Positions 9,440-17,099 of a stretch of 64,000 nucleotides of DNA are shown piece after piece (the first letter of the stretch is position 1; each line of letters begins with the position of its first letter). The translations under genes were made by a program, and so were the position numbers. A model generated the notes under the pieces. That model was not told the DNA's origin, did no database searches, and saw only the letters and a program-made list of their open reading frames with translations. The stretch comes from Ilyobacter_A sp963668015 (GTDB taxonomy: Bacteria > Fusobacteriota > Fusobacteriia > Fusobacteriales > Fusobacteriaceae), in the NCBI GenBank assembly GCA_963668015.2, contig CAXXCR010000009.1, positions 1 to 64,000 of the forward strand, read 5' to 3'.

Positions 9440-10360
9440 TTAAATCAGTCCTAATTGATGATCCCGATATTGTATCGGGGTCATTTTTAATTTTGTAACT
9501 ACCCTTACATTATTATAATAATACATATACTCTTTTAATCCGTCTATAAATTCTTCAACTGAATTGAATTGATTTAAGTAAAAGAATTCTGACTTTAAAT
9601 TAGAGAAGAAATTTTCAGCACATGCATTATCATAACAGTTACCTTTTCTAGACATACTCTGTTTGATTCCACGCTCTTTAAGAAAGTTTATGAACCTAGA
9701 ACTCTGGTATTGGAAGCCTTGATCACTATGGATAATAAGATTTTCATATGTTCTTTTTTTAAAACCTTTTTTTAACATATCCATTACAAAAGCCACATTT
9801 GGTAATTTTGAGATTGAATAACTTATAACTTCGCTGGTGTTTAAATCAATAGCAGGTGATAAATAAATTTTTTCACCGCAAACTTTAAATTCAGTTACAT
9901 CAGTAACTACCTTTTCTAAAGGACTAGATGTTGTAAAATTTCTATGAAGAATATTTTCTGAAATTCTGCCTATATTTCCTCTGTAAGATTTATATTTTTT
10001 TATTCTAGTTTTAGCCTGAAGGCCTAATAGTTTCATCAGTCTATATATTCTTTTGTGATTAACTTTATCGTATTTAGCAATGACTTCTTTATCATTATTT
10101 AATGCTAATGTTATTCTAATATATCCATATCTTCCTTTGTGTTTTTCATAAATGGACTTGATTTTATCTTTTATCCATTTATCTTTATCTTCACGTTCTA
10201 GACGCTTTATTGCATCATAATAAGATGATTTAGCTAGATTTGCAATTAATAACAGTTCATTCATAGGGAAGTTTTCTTCTCGCCTTAATTCAAGTATTAT
10301 TTTTGCTTTTTCTTCCGTTCTCGCTCTTCCCGTTTTTGAACTAAGGCGTCTAACTTTTTT
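9440..10360 (-). CDS. IS150-like transposase OrfB (DDE integrase core)
   Basis: Catalytic part of the transposase, normally made as an OrfAB fusion by -1 slippage at AAAAAAG (10354-10360). From the slip site it reads VRRLSSKTGRARTEEKAKI, then the helical domain MNELLLIANLAKSSYYDAI from the ATG at 10264. The integrase core shows DVTEF (first Asp), IHSDQGFQYQS (second Asp) and NACAENFFSNLK (Glu), so the catalytic triad is intact. It ends at 9440, near the left inverted repeat. Confidence 0.85.
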   Translation of the reverse strand, partial: KKVRRLSSKTGRARTEEKAKIILELRREENFPMNELLLIANLAKSSYYDAIKRLEREDKDKWIKDKIKSIYEKHKGRYGYIRITLALNNDKEVIAKYDKVNHKRIYRLMKLLGLQAKTRIKKYKSYRGNIGRISENILHRNFTTSSPLEKVVTDVTEFKVCGEKIYLSPAIDLNTSEVISYSISKLPNVAFVMDMLKKGFKKRTYENLIIHSDQGFQYQSSRFINFLKERGIKQSMSRKGNCYDNACAENFFSNLKSEFFYLNQFNSVEEFIDGLKEYMYYYNNVRVVTKLKMTPIQYRDHQLGLI

Positions 10361-10777
10361 AAATATAAATTTTCCATTCGTAGTCTTTGGTTTTCAGCTA
10401 ACAAATCAGGATCATTGTTCAAATCTTTTTTTTTCGCCTAAGTTCTTGGGCTTTCTTCCTCTACCATTCCAGTCTAGTCCTTTAGGACCATACTCTCTAA
10501 ATAGTCTCTCCCATTTATAGAATGTTGAATTTGATACATCGAACTCTCTTTCCGTTTCTGATCTTCCGAACTTCCAATAATAATTTAAAATGTTTAATTT
10601 TTCTTCTCTTGAATAAATTTTATTTTCTTTTCGCATAAATCCCACAGTCTCACCTTTCTGTTTCCACCTATAGATAACAGAATGATTATGACCAAACTTA
10701 CTTTTAGTAGCAATAATTCCATTTTTATCTAAATAAGCTAAAACTTTTTTCTTGTATTTTACACTATACTTGGACAT
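10297..10777 (-). pseudogene. IS150-like transposase OrfA, one extra base in an A tract
   Basis: DNA-binding helix-turn-helix subunit. The frame from ATG 10777 encodes two HTH segments (ending in NSTFYKWERLFREYG) but stops early at 10412. At the A9 tract (T9 on the plus strand, about 10426-10434), removing one A restores a leucine-zipper end, LLAENQRLRMENLYLKKL, stopping at 10297-10299 just past the slippage site. The 481-nt length, 160 codons plus one base, fits a single insertion. A homopolymer read error is as likely as a real mutation. Confidence 0.75.
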
Positions 10778-10864
10778 ATAAAAACACCACCTTTCCTCAG
10801 ACTATTTTTAGTCCGGAAAAGTGGTGTAAGTACACAAGTTTCAATGTGCTTTCTTTATAAAAAA

Positions 10865-11941
10865 TTATTTTACCAAACAGTGTAGATATTCTGTGGTTGA
10901 ATCTTTTTTGTGGTTTCTGTTTTCCGTCTTATCAGCTTTAAATCTCTTATAATCTTGTTCAAAACAAGAGTACTCCCCATATTTTTTCATTATTTTTTCT
11001 ATTTCATCAATGGGGATAATCCCTTCACAATTATAACTCAAAAAAATATATTTAAATTTAGCTTTGCTAATAAGATCTTCAAATGCTTTAGAAGCAGTTC
11101 GCTTTGAGCAATAATCAGATTTCTGATCTGTATAATTCCTCAGCCCTGTTTTCCCTTTGATATCCGGATTATCATACTTTGAAATAGTCTCTAACATGTG
11201 ATAGTTAGGCGCATATTGTCTATTATTATAAGGTGGGTCCAAATAAAGAATATCCCCCTCTATTTCTTTAATAAGCTCGTTTATATCACTGTTATAAACT
11301 CTATGATCTTGGTCACTCACTACAATTTCCAAAGGGACTAATTTAATATTTTTTTGAGCTGATTTTTTTATTTTTTTCAAAAAAGCACCGTAAACGGATG
11401 CTGTATTGGCAACTTTATCAATAGCTTCAATTAAGCAGGCCAAAAGAAAATAATATTCTTCATCTGTTACTAAACCGTCATCAAACCATTTTTGAATTTT
11501 TCTTCTTATGGCATCACATTTTTTACCATTATCATCCGTATAATACATCCTCTGATAGTCATCATCCCGAGTCCCACCAGGACAATAATTATTATATATA
11601 AATCCTTCTTCTCCATCGATATTTTGTAAAAACTCACAAATAAAAGCAGCTCTTTCTTCTAAAGGTGTTTCTCCATATATTTTTGATAAGCCCTCAAAAG
11701 GTAAATAGGTTTTATTCTCTATAAAATGTTTATTTAATGCATAACTGTAATGTTGTAAATCGTTGGCTATTACAGAATACCCCTCTTTTTTAAAAGTGGT
11801 CCCTACAATTCCAGTACCTGCAAACAAATCCGCAAAAACCATATCTTTAGATAGTCTCGTTTCATTATGCAGTTTCAAAGTTGTATTTATTGATTCTTTT
11901 AAAAACTCTAGTAAAGATAATTTCGACCCTATGTAGTTCAT
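10865..11941 (-). CDS. DNA adenine methyltransferase, D12 class
   Basis: N6-adenine DNA methyltransferase of the alpha (Dam/D12) group. The S-adenosylmethionine motif FADLFAGTGIVG lies at about residues 36-47 and the catalytic motif LYLDPPYNNRQYAP at about 222-235, in the DPPY order of that class; NYIGSKLSLLEFL is the typical start. 358 residues. AGGAGG precedes ATG 11941, and TTGTCG-17-TATAAT lies at 11966-11994. It is divergent from the zinc-ribbon protein at 12248, a common layout for type II restriction-modification pairs. The target site cannot be predicted. Confidence 0.9.
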   Translation of the reverse strand: MNYIGSKLSLLEFLKESINTTLKLHNETRLSKDMVFADLFAGTGIVGTTFKKEGYSVIANDLQHYSYALNKHFIENKTYLPFEGLSKIYGETPLEERAAFICEFLQNIDGEEGFIYNNYCPGGTRDDDYQRMYYTDDNGKKCDAIRRKIQKWFDDGLVTDEEYYFLLACLIEAIDKVANTASVYGAFLKKIKKSAQKNIKLVPLEIVVSDQDHRVYNSDINELIKEIEGDILYLDPPYNNRQYAPNYHMLETISKYDNPDIKGKTGLRNYTDQKSDYCSKRTASKAFEDLISKAKFKYIFLSYNCEGIIPIDEIEKIMKKYGEYSCFEQDYKRFKADKTENRNHKKDSTTEYLHCLVK

Positions 11942-11965
11942 AATTCCTCCTAACTTTATCAGTAA

Positions 11966-11994
11966 ATTATATCATATACTTAAATATTCGACAA
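11966..11994 (-). promoter_or_regulatory. Promoter of the methyltransferase gene
   Basis: On the minus strand TTGTCG and TATAAT are 17 bp apart, about 25 nt before the start codon. Confidence 0.65.
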
Positions 11995-12178
11995 TATTCA
12001 ACGAGAAATGCTACTTATTGTGCGCAGACTTATATGCAAATAAATAGTAATTTTATACAATGTCTCATATATGTGAAAAATATCAGAAAATTTCGTATAT
12101 ATCTTCTAATTAACTCACCGAAGCTTATCTTGAACAATATTAAACAACTTAAATTATAATGTTGGAAATGTCAAAAAA

Positions 12179-12207
12179 TTGATTCATAAAACAATATAAA
12201 GTATAAT
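12179..12207 (+). promoter_or_regulatory. Promoter of the putative endonuclease gene
   Basis: TTGATT and TATAAT are separated by 17 bp, about 40 nt before the ATG at 12248. A second TTGAAC/TATAAT pair with a 19-bp gap lies just upstream. Confidence 0.6.
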
Positions 12208-12247
12208 AATATTAAAAATCATAAATAATAAGATATAGAGGTAGCCT

Positions 12248-12964
12248 ATGAAATGTCCTAAATGTAATGATTTTATTATTTTAGACAGATCCCAAAAACA
12301 GTGGAGATGTTTAAAATGCAATTTGTTAAAACCGTTTGATTTTGATAAATACTTAGACTTCACCGAAAAGCAACTTAAAAGATTACATTCCTATGACTGG
12401 TACGGAATAAAACAGAACAACCGTTTAGATGCTAAAACTAATTTTATTTATAAAATCTATGGGTATAACGACCTGGAGAGTTTTATATATCAGTCAAAGC
12501 TTTCCGATATTGAAAAGAGGTATGCTAAGAATCGATGGTATAATTTTCACTCTTCTATAGCAACAGAAATCATATTCTCCAACTCCCCTTTGGTGACGCC
12601 GAACCTAAACGAAAAATCCAAGCTGGTTGATTTTTCCATAATGGATGTAAAATTTGACCACAAAGGAACAGTTTTTCCAAAAGCTTATACAAAAAACTTT
12701 CGGGACGCTGTAAGGGACAAAAAAAATCTTATAGAGTGGTTCTACAAAAACCAAAGTGTTCAAGGCAGGTATCACCTTTCAAACAGGTTGTTTATTGTTT
12801 TTTATTCCGATAACGGGGAACATTGGAGATTAAAAGCTGAATTGCATATGATTAAAAATGAAATTGAAAAATATTTAAAAAATTATAATCAAAAAAAATT
12901 AGTAAAAATAGAACTAGAACCCGGCCGTACTTCTTTGTCTGACATTATTTTTATTAAAAATTAG
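12248..12964 (+). CDS. Zinc-ribbon protein, putative restriction endonuclease
   Basis: I do not recognise the family by name. The 238-residue protein begins with a zinc ribbon (CPKC at about residue 3, CLKC near 25) and has a central segment, KLVDFSIMDVKFDHKGTVFP, whose spaced acidic residues and lysine resemble a PD-(D/E)XK nuclease core. It is followed by RYHLSNRLFIVFYS, a predicted beta hairpin. It sits head to head with a DNA methyltransferase and has its own promoter, which fits the endonuclease of a type II system. The nuclease call is inference from context and a weak motif. Confidence 0.5.
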   Translation: MKCPKCNDFIILDRSQKQWRCLKCNLLKPFDFDKYLDFTEKQLKRLHSYDWYGIKQNNRLDAKTNFIYKIYGYNDLESFIYQSKLSDIEKRYAKNRWYNFHSSIATEIIFSNSPLVTPNLNEKSKLVDFSIMDVKFDHKGTVFPKAYTKNFRDAVRDKKNLIEWFYKNQSVQGRYHLSNRLFIVFYSDNGEHWRLKAELHMIKNEIEKYLKNYNQKKLVKIELEPGRTSLSDIIFIKN

Positions 12965-13323
12965 ATGAATGCAATAAGTTTCCACATGTTAACAGTTAAT
13001 GAACAAACTTTCAATGTCCACCTTAAATATGTGTTTGCAGGAACAGGAAAAAAAGATTAAAAAAGTGCAGTTCGTGATTATGCCCCTCCCTACTGGGATA
13101 TAATAAAGTTTAGCGAGGATCACAGAGATCTGTCTAACTCTAAAACCATACAAGAGTCAAATGTCTTTACTTTTTTGAAGAATGGAAAACACAAGAGAAT
13201 ATAGATGCACATTTGAGGTCAGAACATATCGCCAGATTAATTCCAAAAATGGCGCCTTTTCTTGAAATAGGAATAGATGTAAGAATATTTACTGGTGCAT
13301 ACTTAAATGATATCATAGTATAA
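12965..13323 (+). pseudogene. Decayed gene remnants including an ABM-type monooxygenase
   Basis: Directly after the stop at 12964 a short frame reads HMLTVNEQTFNVHLKYVFAG and stops. Further on, two frames together give SEDHRDLSNSKTIQESNVF and then FEEWKTQENIDAHLRSEH and IPKMAPFLE, the conserved C-terminal half of an antibiotic-biosynthesis-monooxygenase (ABM/YgiN) domain. The frames would join if one T were added to the T6 run near 13175. The N-terminal half is not recognisable, so this is a degraded gene even without the frameshift. A good terminator follows. Confidence 0.55.
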
Positions 13324-13324
13324 T

Positions 13325-13351
13325 AAGAGCTTAGGGTTATCCTAAGCTCTT
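13325..13351 (+). terminator. Hairpin terminator after the ABM remnant
   Basis: AAGAGCTTAGG and CCTAAGCTCTT form an 11-bp perfect stem over five bases. The T-run is short. It may be a relic of the broken gene upstream. Confidence 0.6.
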
Positions 13352-13376
13352 ACTATACAAAAATACAAATCTTTGT

Positions 13377-13400
13377 AGTCGTAGATTTTTTAATGGAAGT
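13377..13400. repeat. att-like partial copy of the ssrA 3' junction
   Basis: AGTCGTAGATTTTT, a 3-base gap, then TGGAAGT. The same 14 and 7 bases, with a 2-base gap, occur at 15393-15415 across the 3' end of ssrA. The two copies bracket the ABC-F gene. Confidence 0.4.
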
Positions 13401-13477
13401 TATTTAATACTTACTCAGCCACGACTTAATTTTTTATATTATATTTTAGTGCGTAAGCTTGCTTTATAATTCTCTCC

Positions 13478-15031
13478 CTACACAATCTTTGTTGTCCAAT
13501 CTTCTATATCCCATATTTCCGTAGCAATATCCATATAAAAATCCGGCTCATGGCTCACCATTAAAACTGTTCCGGAAAACTCTTTAATTGCCCTTTTCAG
13601 TTCCTCTTTAGCGTCTATATCCAAGTGGTTGGTGGGCTCGTCTAAAACTAAAAAGTTGATTTCACGGTTCATTATCTTAGCCAATCTTACCTTGGCGTTT
13701 TCTCCCCCGGATAAGACTCTCATCTGGCTTGTAATGTGATCGTTGGTTAATCCGCATTTAGCAAGAGCTGATCTGGCTTCTGCATTTGTAAAACTTGGAA
13801 ACTCATCCCAAAATTCATTTAAAGCCGGAGTACTGCTGCTCTCCTCCTCCTGCTTGAAATATCCTACCTCTAAAAACTGCCCATGTTCTATATCGCCGGA
13901 AATAGGTTTGATCTTTCCTAAAATTGTATTTAATAAAGTGGATTTCCCCAGTCCGTTGACACCCCTTATGGCGATCTTTTGGTTACGCTCTATTGAGAAA
14001 TTAAGGGATCTTGTCAGTGGCTCGTCATAACCGATTACCAGATCTGTAACCCCTACAACCTCTCTGGACGGAGTACGGGCCGTCTTAAATTCAAAGACTG
14101 GTTTCGGCTTCTCTTTGGCGATCTCAATAACTTCCATACGGTCTAGTTTTCTCTGCCTGTCTTTGGCCATGTTTGTTGTTGCCACACGGGCTTTATTCTT
14201 GGCAATAAATTTTTCCAAGTGTGCGATTTCTTTCTGCTGTTTCTTATATGCTGCCTCTATCTGACGTTTCTTTAGCTCGTACATCTCTCTAAACTGATAA
14301 TAATCTCCTGTATACCTGGTAAGGACAGCTTTTTCAACGTGATATATTACATTTGTAACTTCGTTTAAGAACGGAATGTCATGAGATACCAAAATAAAAG
14401 CATTCTCATAGTTCTTCAGGAAATTTTTCAGCCAGATAATATGGTCCTCATCTAAGAAGTTCGTAGGCTCGTCCAGTATCAGGATCATAGGGTTTTCAAG
14501 CAGGACTTTGGCAAGTAAAATCTTGGCTCTCTGACCACCAGACAGCTCAGACACATCTCTGTCCAATCCAATTTCAAGGAGTCCAAGTCCTGCAGCATAC
14601 TCTTCTATTTTAGAATCTAAGTTATAAAAATCCGAGCTTTCCAAGATGCTTTGGATCTCTCCAACTTCTTCCAGGATAACCTCCATCTCTTCAGGAGTGC
14701 AATCCGCCATCTTCTCATAAAGAGACATCGTCTCCTTTTCCAACTCGTACATACCGGCAAAGGCCGACCTTAAAATATCTCTTATGCTTTTCCCCTTTTC
14801 CAAAGTACTGTACTGGTCCAGGTATCCAGTTGTTATATGGTTGCACCAAGTTACTTTTCCTTCGTCGGGCATCAGTTTCCCGGTAATAATATTGAGGAAG
14901 GTAGACTTCCCCTCTCCGTTGGCACCGACAAGCCCCACGTGTTCACCTTTAAGCAGACGAAACGAAGCGTCTTCCAGAATTACTCTGGAACCAAATCCAT
15001 GACTTACATTACTCACATTTAAAATACTCAT
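13478..15031 (-). CDS. ABC-F family ATPase (ribosome-associated)
   Basis: Soluble protein with two ATP-binding cassettes and no membrane part; characterised ABC-F proteins act on the ribosome in translation or antibiotic protection. First cassette: GANGEGKST, signature LSGGQRAKILLAK, Walker B LILDEPTNFLDE. Second: GVNGLGKST, LSGGENAKVRLAK, LVLDEPTNHLD. A lysine- and glutamine-rich helical linker (KKRQIEAAYKKQQKEI) joins them. 517 residues; CAGGAG before ATG 15031. No upstream leader peptide was identified that would mark it as an inducible resistance gene. It lies between two att-like sequences. Confidence 0.9.
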   Translation of the reverse strand: MSILNVSNVSHGFGSRVILEDASFRLLKGEHVGLVGANGEGKSTFLNIITGKLMPDEGKVTWCNHITTGYLDQYSTLEKGKSIRDILRSAFAGMYELEKETMSLYEKMADCTPEEMEVILEEVGEIQSILESSDFYNLDSKIEEYAAGLGLLEIGLDRDVSELSGGQRAKILLAKVLLENPMILILDEPTNFLDEDHIIWLKNFLKNYENAFILVSHDIPFLNEVTNVIYHVEKAVLTRYTGDYYQFREMYELKKRQIEAAYKKQQKEIAHLEKFIAKNKARVATTNMAKDRQRKLDRMEVIEIAKEKPKPVFEFKTARTPSREVVGVTDLVIGYDEPLTRSLNFSIERNQKIAIRGVNGLGKSTLLNTILGKIKPISGDIEHGQFLEVGYFKQEEESSSTPALNEFWDEFPSFTNAEARSALAKCGLTNDHITSQMRVLSGGENAKVRLAKIMNREINFLVLDEPTNHLDIDAKEELKRAIKEFSGTVLMVSHEPDFYMDIATEIWDIEDWTTKIV

Positions 15032-15142
15032 AAAAATTTAACTCCTGTATATAATTTTTTTATTTATAATAACACGACACCAGCTTATATTCTATCAGGA
15101 AACGTGAATAAAATATAGGGAATTTTTTAAGATATGGAGCTT

Positions 15143-15335
15143 CTATGAAAAAATGAAGCCTGTGTAGCCTTTTGCCGAGAGCGGGGGAAATACCGAGAAC
15201 TTTATATCAATAGGAGATTTTTCCAAGTCCACAAAAACGTCCCTTACCAGAACTACTTTATCAATGTAGGCTATTTTTACTTTGTTAAAACGGTTGTCAA
15301 TGAAAAATATATGAATAAATTTGTCAAAAAACTCA
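15143..15335 (-). pseudogene. C-terminal gene fragment of unknown function
   Basis: About 63 codons on the minus strand look coding (IAYIDKVVLVRDVFVDLEKS, then a FIFS end and TAG at 15143-15145), but there is no start or ribosome site: the frame emerges directly from the ssrA terminator. I do not recognise it. It may be a piece left when DNA was inserted next to ssrA. Confidence 0.3.
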
Positions 15336-15365
15336 AAAAGACTAGGATATATTTCCTAGTCTTTT
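15336..15365 (-). terminator. Terminator of ssrA
   Basis: AAAAGACTAGGA and TCCTAGTCTTTT form a long perfect stem, followed on the minus strand by T5 and later T6. A second small stem, GACTGTAA/TTACAGTC, lies between it and the tmRNA 3' end. Confidence 0.8.
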
Positions 15366-15392
15366 CTTCTATTTCAAGACTGTAATTTTTAC

Positions 15393-15415
15393 AGTCGTAG
15401 ATTTTTGGTGGAAGT
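15393..15415. repeat. att-like sequence at the ssrA 3' end
   Basis: AGTCGTAGATTTTT followed by GG and TGGAAGT; spans the 3' end of ssrA. Partial duplicate at 13377-13400. ssrA 3' ends are common integrase targets. Confidence 0.4.
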
Positions 15416-15754
15416 GACGGGAATTGAACCCGTGTCCAAGACTAACAATGCCATAAGCTTCTACAAGCTTAGTCTGCAATCAGATCTCACACTGCCCCAT
15501 CCCACAGACAGGACTAGACAGTGCCAGTTTCTAAGGTGTCCCCAAAAGCCCCGAAACGAAAGCTTTGGGTAAGCCGTAAATTAGTTATACTCCGTAAGGC
15601 TTCCTAAACGGCATCGGAAACCTGGAGCAAGCTGCTATCTTAGGCAGCTATTGCGTAATTTTCGTTTCCATGTAAAACATGTGTGACCTCTCACAGCGGT
15701 CAACCTGGCTTGCTACCTATAACTCACTAGCCCTGTCGAAACCTTGACACTCCC
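15406..15754 (-). ncRNA. ssrA: Transfer-messenger RNA
   Basis: One-piece tmRNA of about 349 nt that rescues stalled ribosomes with SmpB. The 5' GGGAGTG pairs with CACTTCC before the 3' CCA to form the alanine acceptor stem; the T-arm GGTTCAATTCC is clear. The tag frame reads GGA AAC GAA AAT TAC GCA ATA GCT GCC TAA, giving the degradation tag (A)GNENYAIAA. Several GC-paired blocks upstream of the T-arm fit the pseudoknots. It follows smpB by 15 nt, so the two partners are probably transcribed together. Confidence 0.95.
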
Positions 15755-15768
15755 ATATTTAATTTTAT

Positions 15769-16215
15769 TTATCTGTTGAAATCTTTAATCGCTCTGTCCA
15801 TCTGTCTCTTTTGGTCTTTTTTAGCCAGTGAATCTCTCTTATCGTAGTGTTTTTTACCTTTTCCTAGGCCGATCTGGACCTTTATGAGACCTTTTTTAGT
15901 ATATACACTGAGCGGTACAATTGTATAACCTGCTTGGGAAACTCCCTCGTGCAGCTTTTTTATCTCCTTTTTGTGGAGTAGAAGCTTTCTCACACGGGTT
16001 TCTTCCGGATTGAAGGTACTACCGTAAGTATACGGGGTTACATGCATTCCCATAATGAATACCTCATTTTCTATTATCCTTACAAAGGATTCCTTGATAC
16101 TTACTTTGCCTGCTTTTATAGACTTTACCTCACTACCTATGAGTTCTATCCCGGCTTCGTATCTATCTTCTATGAAGTAATCGTGAAACGCTTTTTTGTT
16201 TTTAGCAAGCACCAT
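15769..16215 (-). CDS. smpB: SmpB, tmRNA-binding protein
   Basis: Binds the tRNA-like part of tmRNA and brings it to stalled ribosomes. 148 residues, the usual length. Family motifs: AKNKKAFHDYFIEDRYEAG, GSEVKSIKAGKVSIKESFV, the HVTPY segment, and the basic C-terminal tail GKGKKHYDKRDSLAKKD that enters the mRNA channel. ATG 16215 follows an AAGAGG-type site. It sits directly upstream of ssrA on the same strand. Confidence 0.97.
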   Translation of the reverse strand: MVLAKNKKAFHDYFIEDRYEAGIELIGSEVKSIKAGKVSIKESFVRIIENEVFIMGMHVTPYTYGSTFNPEETRVRKLLLHKKEIKKLHEGVSQAGYTIVPLSVYTKKGLIKVQIGLGKGKKHYDKRDSLAKKDQKRQMDRAIKDFNR

Positions 16216-16493
16216 ATCCTACAACCTCTTTCCTCTTTTTCCCTAAGCTATTATACCATTTTAACTGTTTTTTTTCAAATTTTTTATTAAGATTTAATTA
16301 ATTCAAAGCCCAATAGAAACAGATATTTCCTGCTCATTCTCCTGAGCTGATTCTTTATCTGTGCACTCTGTGTACAAAGATCTATTCGATTTCATTCGGG
16401 CGATCCCATACTAAAAACTACTTTTTATCAACTAACGACAAACTTAATATTTCAAATCAGCTATTGTTCAAGATTACACTAAGCACCTCGACT
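16216..16493. other. Intergenic region with a decayed piece of repeat A
   Basis: No gene seen. At about 16350-16410 GTGCACTCTGTGTACAAAG and TTTCATTCGGGCGAT resemble the right-hand part of repeat A, but the rest of the element is missing or too degraded to align. Confidence 0.4.
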
Positions 16494-17047
16494 GAATTAA
16501 CTCAAGTTGCTACTTAGAATTATTGCGATAAATTACTGAATTGCTGTACTTTCTTTGCTTGTCCAAAGAAAGTACCAAAGAAAAGACACCCATAAAAAAT
16601 TACTAAAATCACTTCTAAACTAACTTTCTATTGAAATATAGTCGACAAGCCTCTTTATTTCAATGAAAGTGGATTTCAGAAGATGATTTTTTAACGGTAT
16701 TTTTTAAACGGGTTTAGATTCAAATGCTTTAAAAGCTTTTTATTTCTAAGTTTTTTGGCCATTGAAATAATCAGCGTTAAGAAAGATCGAGAAAAAATCT
16801 TTAGAAAAGTTTTAGTGTCCGAAGGCGTGCTTTTCGCCAAGTTTGGCCACAAATCAATGAGCAAAGTGATTATGATTTGTGAGCCCTCAGAAAATAATTT
16901 TCTGAGTTTTACCCATATTTTTGAGAGCTTTTAGCTGATTTTTCACAGGCCTTGATTTTTCTTTGTTACTTTCTTTTCATCAAGGATAAAGAAAGTAAGG
17001 TTCTCATAAATTCAATATTTTATTACAATGGCAACTTAGGTTAAATC
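16494..17047. repeat. Dispersed repeat family B, copy 2
   Basis: The best complete copy. Left end GAATTAACTCAAGTTGC then AATTATTGCGATAAATTACTG; internal hairpins as in copy 1, plus the CTCAGAAAATAATTTTCTGAG palindrome; right end AATTCAATATTTTATTAC...GCAACTTAGGTTAA, the inverted complement of the left end. It ends 10-12 bp before the rnr terminator. Confidence 0.85.
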
Positions 17048-17058
17048 GATCAGCATAT

Positions 17059-17086
17059 AAAAAAGCCGGTCTAAACCGGCTTTTTT
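17059..17086 (-). terminator. Terminator of rnr
   Basis: AAAAAAGCCGGT and ACCGGCTTTTTT form a perfect 12-bp stem with a 4-nt loop, 14 nt after the rnr stop. T-runs on both strands. Confidence 0.9.
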
Positions 17087-17099
17087 ATATCTATCTGAA

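Larger units (their letters stand above)
9386..10851 (-). mobile_element. IS3-family (IS150-like) insertion sequence
   Basis: A complete element of about 1.47 kb with two overlapping transposase frames. Its ends are imperfect inverted repeats of about 40 bp: AAGCACATTGAATCAAGTG at the left, and the complement of the right end reads AAGCACATTGAAACTTGTG; both reach a shared CCGGACT. No clear target duplication is visible. It inserted at the edge of repeat A copy 2, downstream of the methyltransferase gene. Confidence 0.85.
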
